DNA of 64,000 bases from Thermocaproicibacter sp002410755 (GTDB lineage: Bacteria; Bacillota; Clostridia; Oscillospirales; Acutalibacteraceae). Where the stretch lies: contig DAITDU010000005.1 of NCBI GenBank assembly GCA_036839715.1, positions 1 through 64,000 on the forward strand. Reading direction: 5' to 3'. The notes beneath the pieces are model-generated. The model ran no database searches. It was not told the DNA's origin and worked only from the letters and a program-made list of their open reading frames with translations. The first letter of the stretch is position 1. Every line of letters starts with the position of its first letter. The position numbers and the translations under genes are program-made. Below are positions 56,793 through 64,000 of this stretch, piece after piece.

Positions 56793-58796
56793 ATGGTTTT
56801 TGCCTTGGCCGGGAATCAGAACAGCGGCAAAACAACGCTTTTTAACCAGCTTACGGGTTCTAACCAGCATGTAGGGAATTTCCCGGGAGTCACGGTAGAC
56901 CGGAAAGACGGTGTAATCCGCGGTCATAATTCGGATACGGTGGTTGACCTTCCCGGCATTTATTCGCTTTCACCCTATACAGACGAAGAGATCGTCACGA
57001 GGGATTTCCTGCTGAACGGACATCCGGACGGCATCATCGACATCGTGGATGCAACGAATATTGAGCGGAATCTCTATCTTAGCCTTCAGCTTATTGAGCT
57101 GAATATTCCGATGGTGATTGCGCTCAATATGATGGATGAGGTCCGGGCGAACGGCGGCACTGTGAAGCTCCAGGAGTTTCAGAAGCAGATTGGCGTGCCA
57201 GTCGTGCCGATCAGCGCAAGCAGAAACGAGGGCGTTGGCGAACTGATTGATATTGCACTGACGACGGCGCGGGAGCGTCGGCTGCCAATGCGGCAGGACT
57301 TCTGCACCGGAGCGGTGCACCGTACGATTCATTCTGTTGCGCATATGGTGGAAGACCACGCACAGCGGATTCACGTCCCGCCGAGGTTTGCCGCCACGAA
57401 ACTTGTAGAAGGCGACGAGCCGATGCGCAGTGCGCTGAAACTTTCCCAGAATGAGCTTGACATGATTGAGCATGACGTGAAGGAAATGGAGCACGAGCTG
57501 AATACCGACCGCGATGCAGCCCTTGCAGACATGCGCTATGAATTTATTGAAAAGCTCTGCTCCACAACAGTTGTCCGTATGGGCGAGTCTAGGGAGCACA
57601 GGCGGAGCGTCCGGATTGACAGGGTTCTGACAGGCAAATATACTGCCATACCGATTTTCCTTGCCATTATGATGCTGATTTTCTGGCTGACATTTGGCGT
57701 AATTGGGAAATATCTCAGTGACCTGCTGGCGCAGGGCATTGACTCCCTTTCCAGTGCGGTTAATTCCGGCCTGACGGTATTTGGCACGAATCCGGTGATG
57801 AAATCGCTGATTATCAACGGCGTGTTTGCAGGTGTTGGCAGCGTGCTTCAATTCCTGCCCACGATTGTTGTACTGTTCTTTTTCCTTTCCATCCTGGAAG
57901 ACAGCGGCTATATGGCGCGCATCGCATTTGTGATGGATAAGCCCCTGCGGAAAATTGGCCTTTCGGGGCGGAGCTTTGTCCCCATGCTGGTTGGCTTTGG
58001 ATGCTCTGTTCCAGCCATTATGTCTGCGCGTACGCTTTCCAGTGAGCGTGACCGAAAAATGACAATATATCTCGTGCCATTCATGAGCTGCAGCGCGAAG
58101 CTGCCAATCTACGCGATTTTTTCGGCAGCGTTTTTCCCGCGGAACAGTGCTCTGGTGATGATTGGGCTTTATGTTTTCGGAATCCTCATGGGTATCGTGA
58201 GTGCACTGCTGATGAAAGGGACCGTGTTCCACGGGAACCCGGTGCCGTTTGTCATGGAACTGCCGAACTACCGGATGCCAAGTCCAAAGAGTGTATTGCT
58301 TCTGGTATGGGACAAGGCGAAAGATTTTATCGTCCGTGCGTTTACCATTATTTTTACTGCTACCATTATCATCTGGTTCCTCCAGACGTTTGACATCCGC
58401 TTTAATGTTGTTTCCGGCGGAAAGGACAGTATGCTTGCGGCCATCGGCACCTTGGTGTCTCCGATTTTCCGTCCGCTCGGCTTCAATGACTGGCGTGTCT
58501 CGACAGCGCTTTTGACGGGCTTTACCGCAAAGGAAGCCGTTATCAGCACGTTTGCCGTGCTGACCGGAACAAGCACGGCAAATCTCGGCTCGGCCCTTGC
58601 CAATATATTTACACCGGTTACAGCGTTCTCCTTCCTGATTTTCACTTTGCTTTATACACCGTGCATTGCGGCAATCACGTCAGTGCGCAATGAGCTCCAC
58701 AGCAGAAAAGGAGCTTTTGGGGTTGTCCTTTACCAGTGCGGGTTTGCCTGGGTTGCCTCTTTCCTCGTCTATCACCTTTGCCTGCTGTTTGCATGA
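56793..58796 (+). CDS. feoB: Ferrous iron transporter FeoB
   Basis: About 667 residues. Starts at TTG 56772, ATG 56781 and ATG 56793 are in frame; 56793 is chosen because the AAGGGG at 56774-56779 is too close for the others, though its spacing is long. The N-terminal G protein has GNQNSGKTT (usual family form NPN; here NQN), VVDLPGIYSLSPY (switch), ALNMMDEV and a SAS-type G5. A helical GDI-like linker follows, then the membrane channel with two gate repeats (GFGCSVPAIMSARTL and FTAKEAVISTFAVL). It imports Fe2+ under anaerobic conditions. It overlaps or abuts feoA. Confidence 0.96.
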   Translation: MVFALAGNQNSGKTTLFNQLTGSNQHVGNFPGVTVDRKDGVIRGHNSDTVVDLPGIYSLSPYTDEEIVTRDFLLNGHPDGIIDIVDATNIERNLYLSLQLIELNIPMVIALNMMDEVRANGGTVKLQEFQKQIGVPVVPISASRNEGVGELIDIALTTARERRLPMRQDFCTGAVHRTIHSVAHMVEDHAQRIHVPPRFAATKLVEGDEPMRSALKLSQNELDMIEHDVKEMEHELNTDRDAALADMRYEFIEKLCSTTVVRMGESREHRRSVRIDRVLTGKYTAIPIFLAIMMLIFWLTFGVIGKYLSDLLAQGIDSLSSAVNSGLTVFGTNPVMKSLIINGVFAGVGSVLQFLPTIVVLFFFLSILEDSGYMARIAFVMDKPLRKIGLSGRSFVPMLVGFGCSVPAIMSARTLSSERDRKMTIYLVPFMSCSAKLPIYAIFSAAFFPRNSALVMIGLYVFGILMGIVSALLMKGTVFHGNPVPFVMELPNYRMPSPKSVLLLVWDKAKDFIVRAFTIIFTATIIIWFLQTFDIRFNVVSGGKDSMLAAIGTLVSPIFRPLGFNDWRVSTALLTGFTAKEAVISTFAVLTGTSTANLGSALANIFTPVTAFSFLIFTLLYTPCIAAITSVRNELHSRKGAFGVVLYQCGFAWVASFLVYHLCLLFA

Positions 58797-58811
58797 TGGG
58801 AGGAAAATTTT

Positions 58812-58964
58812 ATGAACCTTATAGACTGGATCCTTCTGGCCTGCCTAGCAGTCCTGCTGTTTTTTGCAGCGCGTCACGCATACCTTCACCGAAATGATGA
58901 GTGCAGCGGAGACTGCTCTGCCTGTCCGTATCATACGCAGTGCACACGGAGAAAAAAGAAGTAA
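58812..58964 (+). CDS. FeoB-associated Cys-rich membrane protein
   Basis: 50 residues, read from ATG 58812 after GGGAGGAAAA. One N-terminal membrane helix (IDWILLACLAVLLFFAA) is followed by four Cys in CSGDCSACPYHTQC and a basic tail. This matches the small FeoB-associated Cys-rich family found after feoB in many Firmicutes and gut bacteria; it may bind metal beside the channel, similar in place to FeoC. It is the last gene of the operon. Confidence 0.88.
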   Translation: MNLIDWILLACLAVLLFFAARHAYLHRNDECSGDCSACPYHTQCTRRKKK

Positions 58965-58972
58965 AATTAACT

Positions 58973-59000
58973 GCCCGGCCGAAAAAGCCGGGCCATTTTT
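58973..59000 (+). terminator. feo operon terminator
   Basis: GCCCGGC 58973-58979 pairs with GCCGGGC 58987-58993, then ATTTTT. Confidence 0.88.
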
Positions 59001-59074
59001 ATACCTGCGGTTGCAATCCTTTACCAAATCTGCTAAAGTGTGACAGAAGCAAAGCAGCAAGGGAGTGGAAGCTT

Positions 59075-59713
59075 ATGATCCGAAACATGGTGTTTGATAT
59101 GGGCGGTGTACTTTTTTCCTATAATCCGCTCGCTTTTGTCCGGAAGTACTGTCAGAATCCGGATGATGCGGAACTGATAAACCGGGAGCTTTTCGGCGCA
59201 CCGGAATGGGAGCAGATGGACCGTGGAACCATGACGGATCAGGCGTACCTTGCCACTGTGCTGCCGCGTATTCCGGAGCACCTCCGGACGGTAGCAGTCT
59301 ATCTTTTTGAGCACTGGCACGAGATGCCGCGCCCGTTTCCTGAGATGGAGCGGCTGATTCACGCACTGAAGGAGAGCGGCTACCGGATTTACCTGCTTTC
59401 CAACATGAGCACGCGCTTTTACCGCTTTTACCAGAATATCCCGGCGATGCGCTGGTTTGACGGGATGATTGTCTCTTCAGACGTCCATCTGCTGAAGCCT
59501 GAACCGGAAATTTATTGCTGTCTGTTCAGGCGCTTTGGCCTGGTGCCGGAGGAATGCTTCTTCCTTGACGACCGCCTGGAGAATGTAAGGGCTGGTGAAG
59601 AGCTCGGCATAAAAGGATTTCTGTTTCAGCGTGATTATTCAGCCCTTGCCGACGCATTTCATGCGGCCGGTATTGTGTTTAACAAAAATATAGCAGATTT
59701 CGGGAAAATATAA
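59075..59713 (+). CDS. HAD-superfamily hydrolase (YihX-like)
   Basis: 212 residues from ATG 59075, with GGGAG ahead; the frame extends upstream through the feo terminator and is not coding there. HAD motif I is altered: NMVFDMGGVLFSY, D-x-G with Met-Gly-Gly as in YihX/epoxide-hydrolase-like HADs. Motif II is LLSNMS, the Lys is in HLLKPEPEIY, and motif IV is FFLDDRLENVRAG. These enzymes dephosphorylate sugar phosphates such as glucose 1-phosphate. The exact substrate is unknown. It is monocistronic between two terminators. Confidence 0.88.
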   Translation: MIRNMVFDMGGVLFSYNPLAFVRKYCQNPDDAELINRELFGAPEWEQMDRGTMTDQAYLATVLPRIPEHLRTVAVYLFEHWHEMPRPFPEMERLIHALKESGYRIYLLSNMSTRFYRFYQNIPAMRWFDGMIVSSDVHLLKPEPEIYCCLFRRFGLVPEECFFLDDRLENVRAGEELGIKGFLFQRDYSALADAFHAAGIVFNKNIADFGKI

Positions 59714-59731
59714 GAAAAACAAAAAAGAAAT

Positions 59732-59784
59732 AGAATACTAATGGGATTTAGCAGACAATTTGTCCCATTAGTATTCTACTTTTC
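59732..59784. terminator. Bidirectional terminator
   Basis: A perfect 15-bp stem (59732-59746 with 59763-59777) flanked by T-rich sequence on both strands (ACTTTTC; minus ATTTCTTTTTTG). It serves the HAD gene and the convergent Dabb gene. Confidence 0.85.
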
Positions 59785-59799
59785 TGCATTTTTCGATAT

Positions 59800-60099
59800 T
59801 TACCGGCTGAAATCATAATCGACAGCTTCACGCCTGCAAACCAACGTTTGAATTATCTGCTTGATTGCAAGATGTGCGGGATGCGTCTGGTAAGCTGACT
59901 GTGCTTCACGTGTGTCAAACACACAGGTGAGGGCGAGGTCAAAATCTCCATTGCCGTAGTTGCGGCCAAACTCGATTTCCCTGAGGCCATCTACAACACC
60001 GAGCAGCGCGTGGAACTTTTTACCAAGCTCCAGGGCGATGCGGCTGGCTTCCGGTTTCTTTTCCTGTTTTAGCTCCCATAAAACAATATGCCTTACCAT
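59800..60099 (-). CDS. Dabb-family (stress-responsive A/B barrel) protein
   Basis: 99 residues. MVRHIVLWELKQ at the start, REIEFGRNYGNGDFDLALTCVFDTREAQSAYQTHPAHLAIKQII later: the classic Dabb pattern with conserved His and ferredoxin-like barrel. Members of the family are small dimers found in plants, bacteria and polyketide pathways; in most bacteria the role is unknown. AGGAGG lies before the ATG. Confidence 0.9.
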   Translation of the reverse strand: MVRHIVLWELKQEKKPEASRIALELGKKFHALLGVVDGLREIEFGRNYGNGDFDLALTCVFDTREAQSAYQTHPAHLAIKQIIQTLVCRREAVDYDFSR

Positions 60100-60167
60100 T
60101 TTTAGTATCCTCCTTGATAAAATGTCGAAAGCTATAATATTATATAATATTTATACCTTTTGTATAT

Positions 60168-61448
60168 TTAGCCGGGCCGCTGCCGGTCAGGGGACATCGG
60201 ATCCGCTGGCTCTTCACCGCCGTCCGGGTCTTTCCGGTGCAGTCCGCCGATGCCAATATCGTCGTTCAGGAGCGCGCCGGTTGTCACAGAGCCACTGCCA
60301 TATTTTTCACGGATGGCATCGAGCGCTGATTCCAGACGTTCTTCCTTGTCGCAGCGTTCCGCCTGATTGGGGTAGAACAGGCTGAGCTGCTCCGGCGATA
60401 CATCTTCCGGCACCAGGCTGGTTCCGGAGACGGAAAGCATCCGGACAGGGGAGGAAAAATCCCAGCAGGCGTGCATCAGCTCCATCGCTGCCGCGGAAAG
60501 CTCATTTGCGAGATGGGTGGGTACTAAGAGCGTCTTCTGGCGCGTGATGGTTTTCAGGTTTGGGTTTTTTACGCCAATCTGAACTACCCCGCATTTCATA
60601 TGCTCTTTCCGAAGGCGCGAAGCCACTTTGTCGCAGATTGCGCCGATGCCGCGCCGAATATCTTCTTCACCGGAAAGGTCGCGGCGGAATGTGACACTGT
60701 TACCGATACTTTTTGTTTCCGGTATGTCAAGATAGCTGCGGACAGGTTCGGAATCCAGCCCGTTTGCGTAGTCCCAAAGCGAGGCACCGGCCTTGCCAAA
60801 ACGTTCTTTCAGGAGGGGACGGCTGTTTTCTGCCAATTCACCGATGGTGTGGATGCCAATGGACGCAAGCGCTTCTGACATTCGCTTTCCGCAGAACATC
60901 AGGGCATCTGCGGGAAGCGGAAAAACAATCTGCCGGTAGTTTTCCCGGCTGATGACCGTTGTGGCATCAGGCTTTTTATAGTCGCTGCCGAGCTTTGCAA
61001 AGATTTTATTGAAAGATACACCGACAGAAATAGTCAGCCCGGTTTCGTGGCGGATGACGGAACGGAGTTCGTCGGCAATTTTCTTTCCGCCACCAAAAAG
61101 TACACGGCTTCCCGTGACGTCCAGCCAGCTTTCGTCAATGCTGAACGGTTCGACAAGGTCTGTATAGCGTCGGTAAATCCCGTTGATTTGCCGCGAATAT
61201 TTTCGGTATTCCGGGAAGTGTGTCCCAACCAGTACTAGGCCCGGACATTTTCGCTTTGCCTGCCAGATGGTTTCCGCCGTGCACACGCCGAACTTTTTAG
61301 CCAGCTCATTTTTTGCGAGGATTACACCGTGGCGGCTTTCAGGGTCACCGCAGACGGCAGTAGGCACGCTTTTCAGTTCCGGCCGCAGCAATGTTTCCAC
61401 CGAAGCAAAGAATGAATTACAGTCGCAGTGTAAAATTGTTCTGTCCAT
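60168..61448 (-). CDS. dinB: Y-family DNA polymerase (DinB/Pol IV-like)
   Basis: 426 residues from ATG 61448, with GGCGG eight bases ahead; a GTG nine bases earlier is less likely. The palm has ILHCDCNSFFASVETLL (metal Asp), GVILAKNELAKKFGV, and the catalytic VEPFSIDESWLDVTGS near 105. The thumb and little-finger regions follow (IGIHTIGELAENSRPLLKERFGK). It copies past damaged DNA. Several residues differ from canonical DinB (ICDCNS instead of MDAF-type, IDESWLD instead of SIDEAYLD), a known variant in Clostridia. It carries no clear beta-clamp motif at the very end except QLSLFY near 370. Confidence 0.88.
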   Translation of the reverse strand: MDRTILHCDCNSFFASVETLLRPELKSVPTAVCGDPESRHGVILAKNELAKKFGVCTAETIWQAKRKCPGLVLVGTHFPEYRKYSRQINGIYRRYTDLVEPFSIDESWLDVTGSRVLFGGGKKIADELRSVIRHETGLTISVGVSFNKIFAKLGSDYKKPDATTVISRENYRQIVFPLPADALMFCGKRMSEALASIGIHTIGELAENSRPLLKERFGKAGASLWDYANGLDSEPVRSYLDIPETKSIGNSVTFRRDLSGEEDIRRGIGAICDKVASRLRKEHMKCGVVQIGVKNPNLKTITRQKTLLVPTHLANELSAAAMELMHACWDFSSPVRMLSVSGTSLVPEDVSPEQLSLFYPNQAERCDKEERLESALDAIREKYGSGSVTTGALLNDDIGIGGLHRKDPDGGEEPADPMSPDRQRPG

Positions 61449-61475
61449 TTGTTTCACCGCCTGGATATATTCTTA

Positions 61476-61503
61476 ATCATAGCAGACTTCATGGAAAAAG
61501 CAA
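61476..61503 (-). promoter_or_regulatory. Promoter of the Y-family polymerase gene
   Basis: On the minus strand TTGCTT (61503-61498) and TATGAT (61481-61476), 16 bases apart. No LexA-type box was recognised. Confidence 0.5.
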
Positions 61504-61579
61504 AGGGGATTGCTGCGCTGGCCTGTGGATAAATCCAGCCTTACGGTTCAGAATAATTCCAGGGGGAAGGAATGAACGA

Positions 61580-62965
61580 GTGGAACCGGGGGAAAAAGGC
61601 AGACGAAAAACAAGGCGCAGCGTCCTGGCTGCTGCTGCGGCTTTTTCGTTTCTTGCATCATTTGACACCAGTGCTGTCAGTATTGCCCTGCCGAGGATTG
61701 CATCATCATTTGGAGTGTCCGGGGAATCAGCTGCATGGATAGCAGGTGTTTTCCTTATCACGCTTTCCGTGCTTACCCTGCCGTTGGGCAGGCTGGGCGA
61801 TATTCTGGGGCAAAAAAAAGTCTTTCGGCTGGGCCTACTGATATTTTCAGTGGGTTCGTTCCTTTGCAGCCTTGCGGAGAGCCTTCCGGCACTCGCTCTG
61901 GCACGCGTGGTGCAGGCCGCTGGAGAGGCTGCCGGGCTTGCAAACAGCCAGGGTATCGTCACACGGGAGTTCCCTCCGGAAGAAAGCGGTGAAGCTCTTG
62001 GACGGCTTGGCACTTTTTCCGCGGTTGGATCGCTTGCCGGCCCTGCCCTTGGCGGGATGCTGCTGACCTTTGCAAACTGGAAATGGGTTTTCTGGGCTGA
62101 CCTGATTCCGGGGGCAGCCGTGTACTTCATTTGCTTTCGTACCCTGCATGGGAAAGTACCTGTCCGCGGCGGGAAGCTGGACTTTCCGGGGACTGCTGGA
62201 TTTGCACTCTGGGCTGGCCCGCTGCTTTTTGCCCTGGAATATGGACCGGCTGCGGGATTTAAGTCACCTGTGGTGCTTTCCTGCTTTGGAGTATCCTGTA
62301 TTGCAGGCATATTATTTGTAACGAGAGAGAAAAAAACCGCGCAACCTCTTCTGAATCTTGCGGTATTCCGGAATAGGAAGCTTTCTCTCAGTGTTTTCTG
62401 CGCATTTACTTCCTTTGCTTCACTTGCCTGCTCCAGCCTTGTCCTGCCTTTTTATCTGCAAAATGGTTTTGCAATGAGCCCGGGAGAAGCCGGGGCATAT
62501 CTTTCTGTGAATCCACTGGTTCTCGCGGTTTCCGCATCGGCAGGCGGACGGATTTCAGACCGTTTTGGCCCGGAGCCTGTTACACTCGCCGGTCTGCTGC
62601 TGACGGGCACCGGGTTATTCCTGATGTCCGGTTTCCGGGAAGCTTCCCCTCTCTGGCTTCTGGTACTCTTCCTTTCTGTAATGGCTCTTGGCAACGGTCT
62701 GTTTCAGCCGCCAAATAATGCCCTTGTCATGTCCCTTGTCACTCCGGAGAAGTATGGGTTGGGCGGAAGCGTCAATGCCCTTTCCCGCAATTTTGGAATG
62801 GCTGCGGGCACGGCACTGGCCACCTTGTTTTTTCGCAGTGGTGCAGGCCCAGCCGGCAGCGGCCTCTACTCCGGCGTCAGGACGGTTTACCTTTCGGCGG
62901 GAGCAGTTTGTCTTGCCGGTGCGGCAGCCGCCTTGATCCGATTCCTCTGGCACCGGAAAACGTAA
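61580..62965 (+). CDS. MFS transporter of the DHA2 (14-helix) drug-exporter type
   Basis: 461 residues from GTG 61580, chosen for GGGGAAGG nine bases ahead; the open frame runs upstream into the divergent polymerase gene. About fourteen membrane helices. Motif A is LPLGRLGDILGQKKVFRLG near 68, and the helix-5 motif C region reads GSLAGPALGGMLLTFANWKWVFW, typical of EmrB/QacA exporters. SFDTSAVSIALPRIASSFGVS matches the D1 motif of that family. It probably exports toxic compounds by proton antiport. There is no regulator gene next to it. Confidence 0.9.
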   Translation: MEPGEKGRRKTRRSVLAAAAAFSFLASFDTSAVSIALPRIASSFGVSGESAAWIAGVFLITLSVLTLPLGRLGDILGQKKVFRLGLLIFSVGSFLCSLAESLPALALARVVQAAGEAAGLANSQGIVTREFPPEESGEALGRLGTFSAVGSLAGPALGGMLLTFANWKWVFWADLIPGAAVYFICFRTLHGKVPVRGGKLDFPGTAGFALWAGPLLFALEYGPAAGFKSPVVLSCFGVSCIAGILFVTREKKTAQPLLNLAVFRNRKLSLSVFCAFTSFASLACSSLVLPFYLQNGFAMSPGEAGAYLSVNPLVLAVSASAGGRISDRFGPEPVTLAGLLLTGTGLFLMSGFREASPLWLLVLFLSVMALGNGLFQPPNNALVMSLVTPEKYGLGGSVNALSRNFGMAAGTALATLFFRSGAGPAGSGLYSGVRTVYLSAGAVCLAGAAAALIRFLWHRKT

Positions 62966-62966
62966 T

Positions 62967-63659
62967 TCAGCGGCCAAACCGCCGATGCAGTGTTGCAAGA
63001 GATTTTTTTTCGATACGTGAGACGTAGCTGCGAGAAATACCGAGCCTCTGTGCCACTTCTCGCTGTGTGAGCGGTTCATTTCCGTCCAGCCCGTAACGCA
63101 GTCGGATGATGGTCTGCTCACGGGGTGTGAGAACTTCCGCTATGTAAGCTCTAAGCTGCTCCGACTTGATTTTGTAGTCAATGTTATCCAGAATATTGTC
63201 ATCCGCCGCCATGATATCCATAAGAGTAAGGGCATTACCGTCCGGGTCGGTATCGATTGGTTCGTTGATAGAAACATCCTGCGCGTTTTTCTTTGCTGAA
63301 CGGAAATACATTAGGACTTCATTTTCAATGCACCTTGCGGCATAGCTGGAAAGGCGGATGCCTTTAGAGCTGTCAAAGGTGTTTACTGCCTTAATGAGCC
63401 CGATTGTCCCGATGGAAATCAAGTCGTCCTGCTCGGCTGAACTAGAGTAATATTTTTTGATGATGTGCGCCACAAGGCGCAGATTGTGCTCTACAAGCTC
63501 GTTTCTGGCGGATTCATCACCATGGTGCATCCGTTCGAGACAGTCCCGTTCTTCCTGCGCGCTCAGCGGACGGGGAAATGAACCGGAACCCGTAACGTGA
63601 AGGACAAGAAAGAAAAGGCCGGACAGTGCGGCCCCAATCAGTGCGCTTGCACTTAGCAT
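62967..63659 (-). CDS. sigK: Sporulation sigma factor SigK (pro-sigma-K), uninterrupted
   Basis: 230 residues. A hydrophobic pro-sequence (MLSASALIGAALSGLFFLVLHV) precedes region 2 and would be removed by SpoIVFB-type processing. Region 2 (ARNELVEHNLRLVAHIIKKYY, DDLISIGTIGLIKAVNTFDSSKGIRLSSYAARCIENEVLMYFR) and region 4 (LTPREQTIIRLRYGLDG, TQREVAQRLGISRSYVSRIEKKSL) are complete. It directs late mother-cell genes. No skin-like element splits the gene, unlike some Bacillus and Clostridioides strains. It is convergent with the MFS gene with a one-base gap. Confidence 0.97.
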   Translation of the reverse strand: MLSASALIGAALSGLFFLVLHVTGSGSFPRPLSAQEERDCLERMHHGDESARNELVEHNLRLVAHIIKKYYSSSAEQDDLISIGTIGLIKAVNTFDSSKGIRLSSYAARCIENEVLMYFRSAKKNAQDVSINEPIDTDPDGNALTLMDIMAADDNILDNIDYKIKSEQLRAYIAEVLTPREQTIIRLRYGLDGNEPLTQREVAQRLGISRSYVSRIEKKSLATLHRRFGR

Positions 63660-63734
63660 GACAGCAACTCCCCTCGGCTTTATGTGCTTTCAGTATATGC
63701 CGAGGGAGAAATTCTGTTGCACGTCCATGCGGAA

Positions 63735-63773
63735 ACAAAAGCCCCGGCCGTGTTGTTATTCGCACAGCCGGGG
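63735..63773 (-). terminator. Terminator after atpD
   Basis: An 11-bp stem with one mismatch (63742-63752 with 63763-63773); the minus strand continues CTTTTGTTT. Confidence 0.75.
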
Positions 63774-63795
63774 AGTTCATCAGGAAAATAATCTT

Positions 63796-64000
63796 TTATG
63801 GGTACAGGTTTTCCTGACGCTCTTTGTAATGGTGGGCATTTTCCAACATCATATCCTTGACTTTCATCAGCCGAACCTGTGAGCTCCGTTCATTTTCATC
63901 CAGCTTCATCGTGATAAACCGGATTTTTTCTTCCATTTGAGGGATCAGAATGTGTTCCAATGCATTAACACGGCGCCTGGTCCTTTCAATCTCTGCCGAG
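63796..64000 (-). CDS. atpD: V-type ATP synthase subunit D, 3' part of the gene
   Basis: The gene runs off the right edge; 67 C-terminal residues are visible. The frame reads SAEIERTRRRVNALEHILIPQ in its first part and continues with the helix ITMKLDENERSSQVRLMKVKDMML, the highly conserved end of subunit D, the central rotor stalk of V/A-type ATPases. The complete operon should lie beyond 64000 on the minus strand. In such anaerobes this enzyme often pumps H+ or Na+ at the expense of ATP or the reverse. Confidence 0.93.
   Translation of the reverse strand, partial: SAEIERTRRRVNALEHILIPQMEEKIRFITMKLDENERSSQVRLMKVKDMMLENAHHYKERQENLYP

Noticed and set aside
56970..58232. 420-codon minus-strand frame opposite feoB
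   Set aside because: It lies wholly inside feoB, has a composition of rare residues (many His, Asn, Arg), no ribosome site and no motif. It is a shadow of the GC-biased third codon positions.
1..64000. Search for tRNA, rRNA, CRISPR arrays, insertion sequences and prophage genes
   Set aside because: No cloverleaf with a TTC-A box, rRNA segment, regularly spaced repeats, transposase or phage gene was recognised by eye anywhere in the window.

Overview
The window looks like a chromosomal segment of an anaerobic, endospore-forming, low-to-mid GC Gram-positive bacterium, most likely class Clostridia and probably Oscillospirales (Ruminococcaceae-like). Direct clues are sigK without an interrupting element, spoVAC-spoVAD, ricT, a CsbB/YfhO-like pair, an ATP-dependent PEP carboxykinase, a 1187-residue pyruvate:ferredoxin oxidoreductase, a small 2[4Fe-4S] ferredoxin and the end of a V-type ATPase subunit D gene. 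Strong GGAGG-type ribosome sites, several TTG/GTG starts and many intrinsic terminators agree with this. The genus is inference. No rRNA, tRNA, CRISPR array, insertion sequence or phage gene was seen. A 12-N run at 21318-21329 marks an assembly gap.

Region by region. 1-8.2 kb is an accessory carbohydrate-type region that looks partly decayed: an aldo/keto reductase, a Gfo/Idh/MocA oxidoreductase, a YesN-like regulator, a YesM-like sensor kinase broken by three one-base shifts, the last 40 or so residues of a lost ABC permease, and an intact sugar-binding lipoprotein. 8.5-12.4 kb holds an unusual two-gene operon: an HTH protein with five membrane segments and an outer Asp-box repeat domain, followed by a membrane-anchored Sel1-repeat protein. 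12.5-18.9 kb is a housekeeping run on the minus strand (polA, rlmA, a GT-C-like membrane protein, rimI, a 59-residue membrane peptide, tsaD). 19-25.4 kb has a methyltransferase, dusB, a gapped acetyltransferase, a surface protein, an orphan ABC ATPase and a phosphohexomutase. 25.4-29.3 kb has spore genes spoVAD/spoVAC, queT behind a preQ1-I-type riboswitch, and a CBS/CorC membrane protein. 29.5-35.4 kb has nifJ, an HtrA protease and an unknown gene. 35.4-39.1 kb is a sulfur-transfer operon (cysteine desulfurase, thiI, cinA). 39.2-42.6 kb is the CsbB/YfhO-like pair.

42.8-47.5 kb resembles the Bacillus yaaO-yaaQ-holB-yaaT-yabB-rsmI neighbourhood, with yfbR at the front, a short remnant that may be the end of a yaaO-like decarboxylase, and a self-contained ferredoxin gene in the middle. 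47.6-55.4 kb has a Kef-type antiporter, a DAP-decarboxylase-family enzyme, trxA, a yaiI-FAD oxidoreductase pair behind a structured leader with a tiny upstream ORF, a flavin reductase and pckA. 55.5-64 kb has an SGNH hydrolase, the feoAB iron operon with a palindromic operator and a Cys-rich FeoB partner, a HAD phosphatase, a Dabb protein, a Y-family polymerase, an MFS exporter, sigK and partial atpD.

The items most worth a second look are the HTH/membrane/Asp-box plus Sel1 operon (8507-12378) and the switch-like leader before yaiI (50883-51044).
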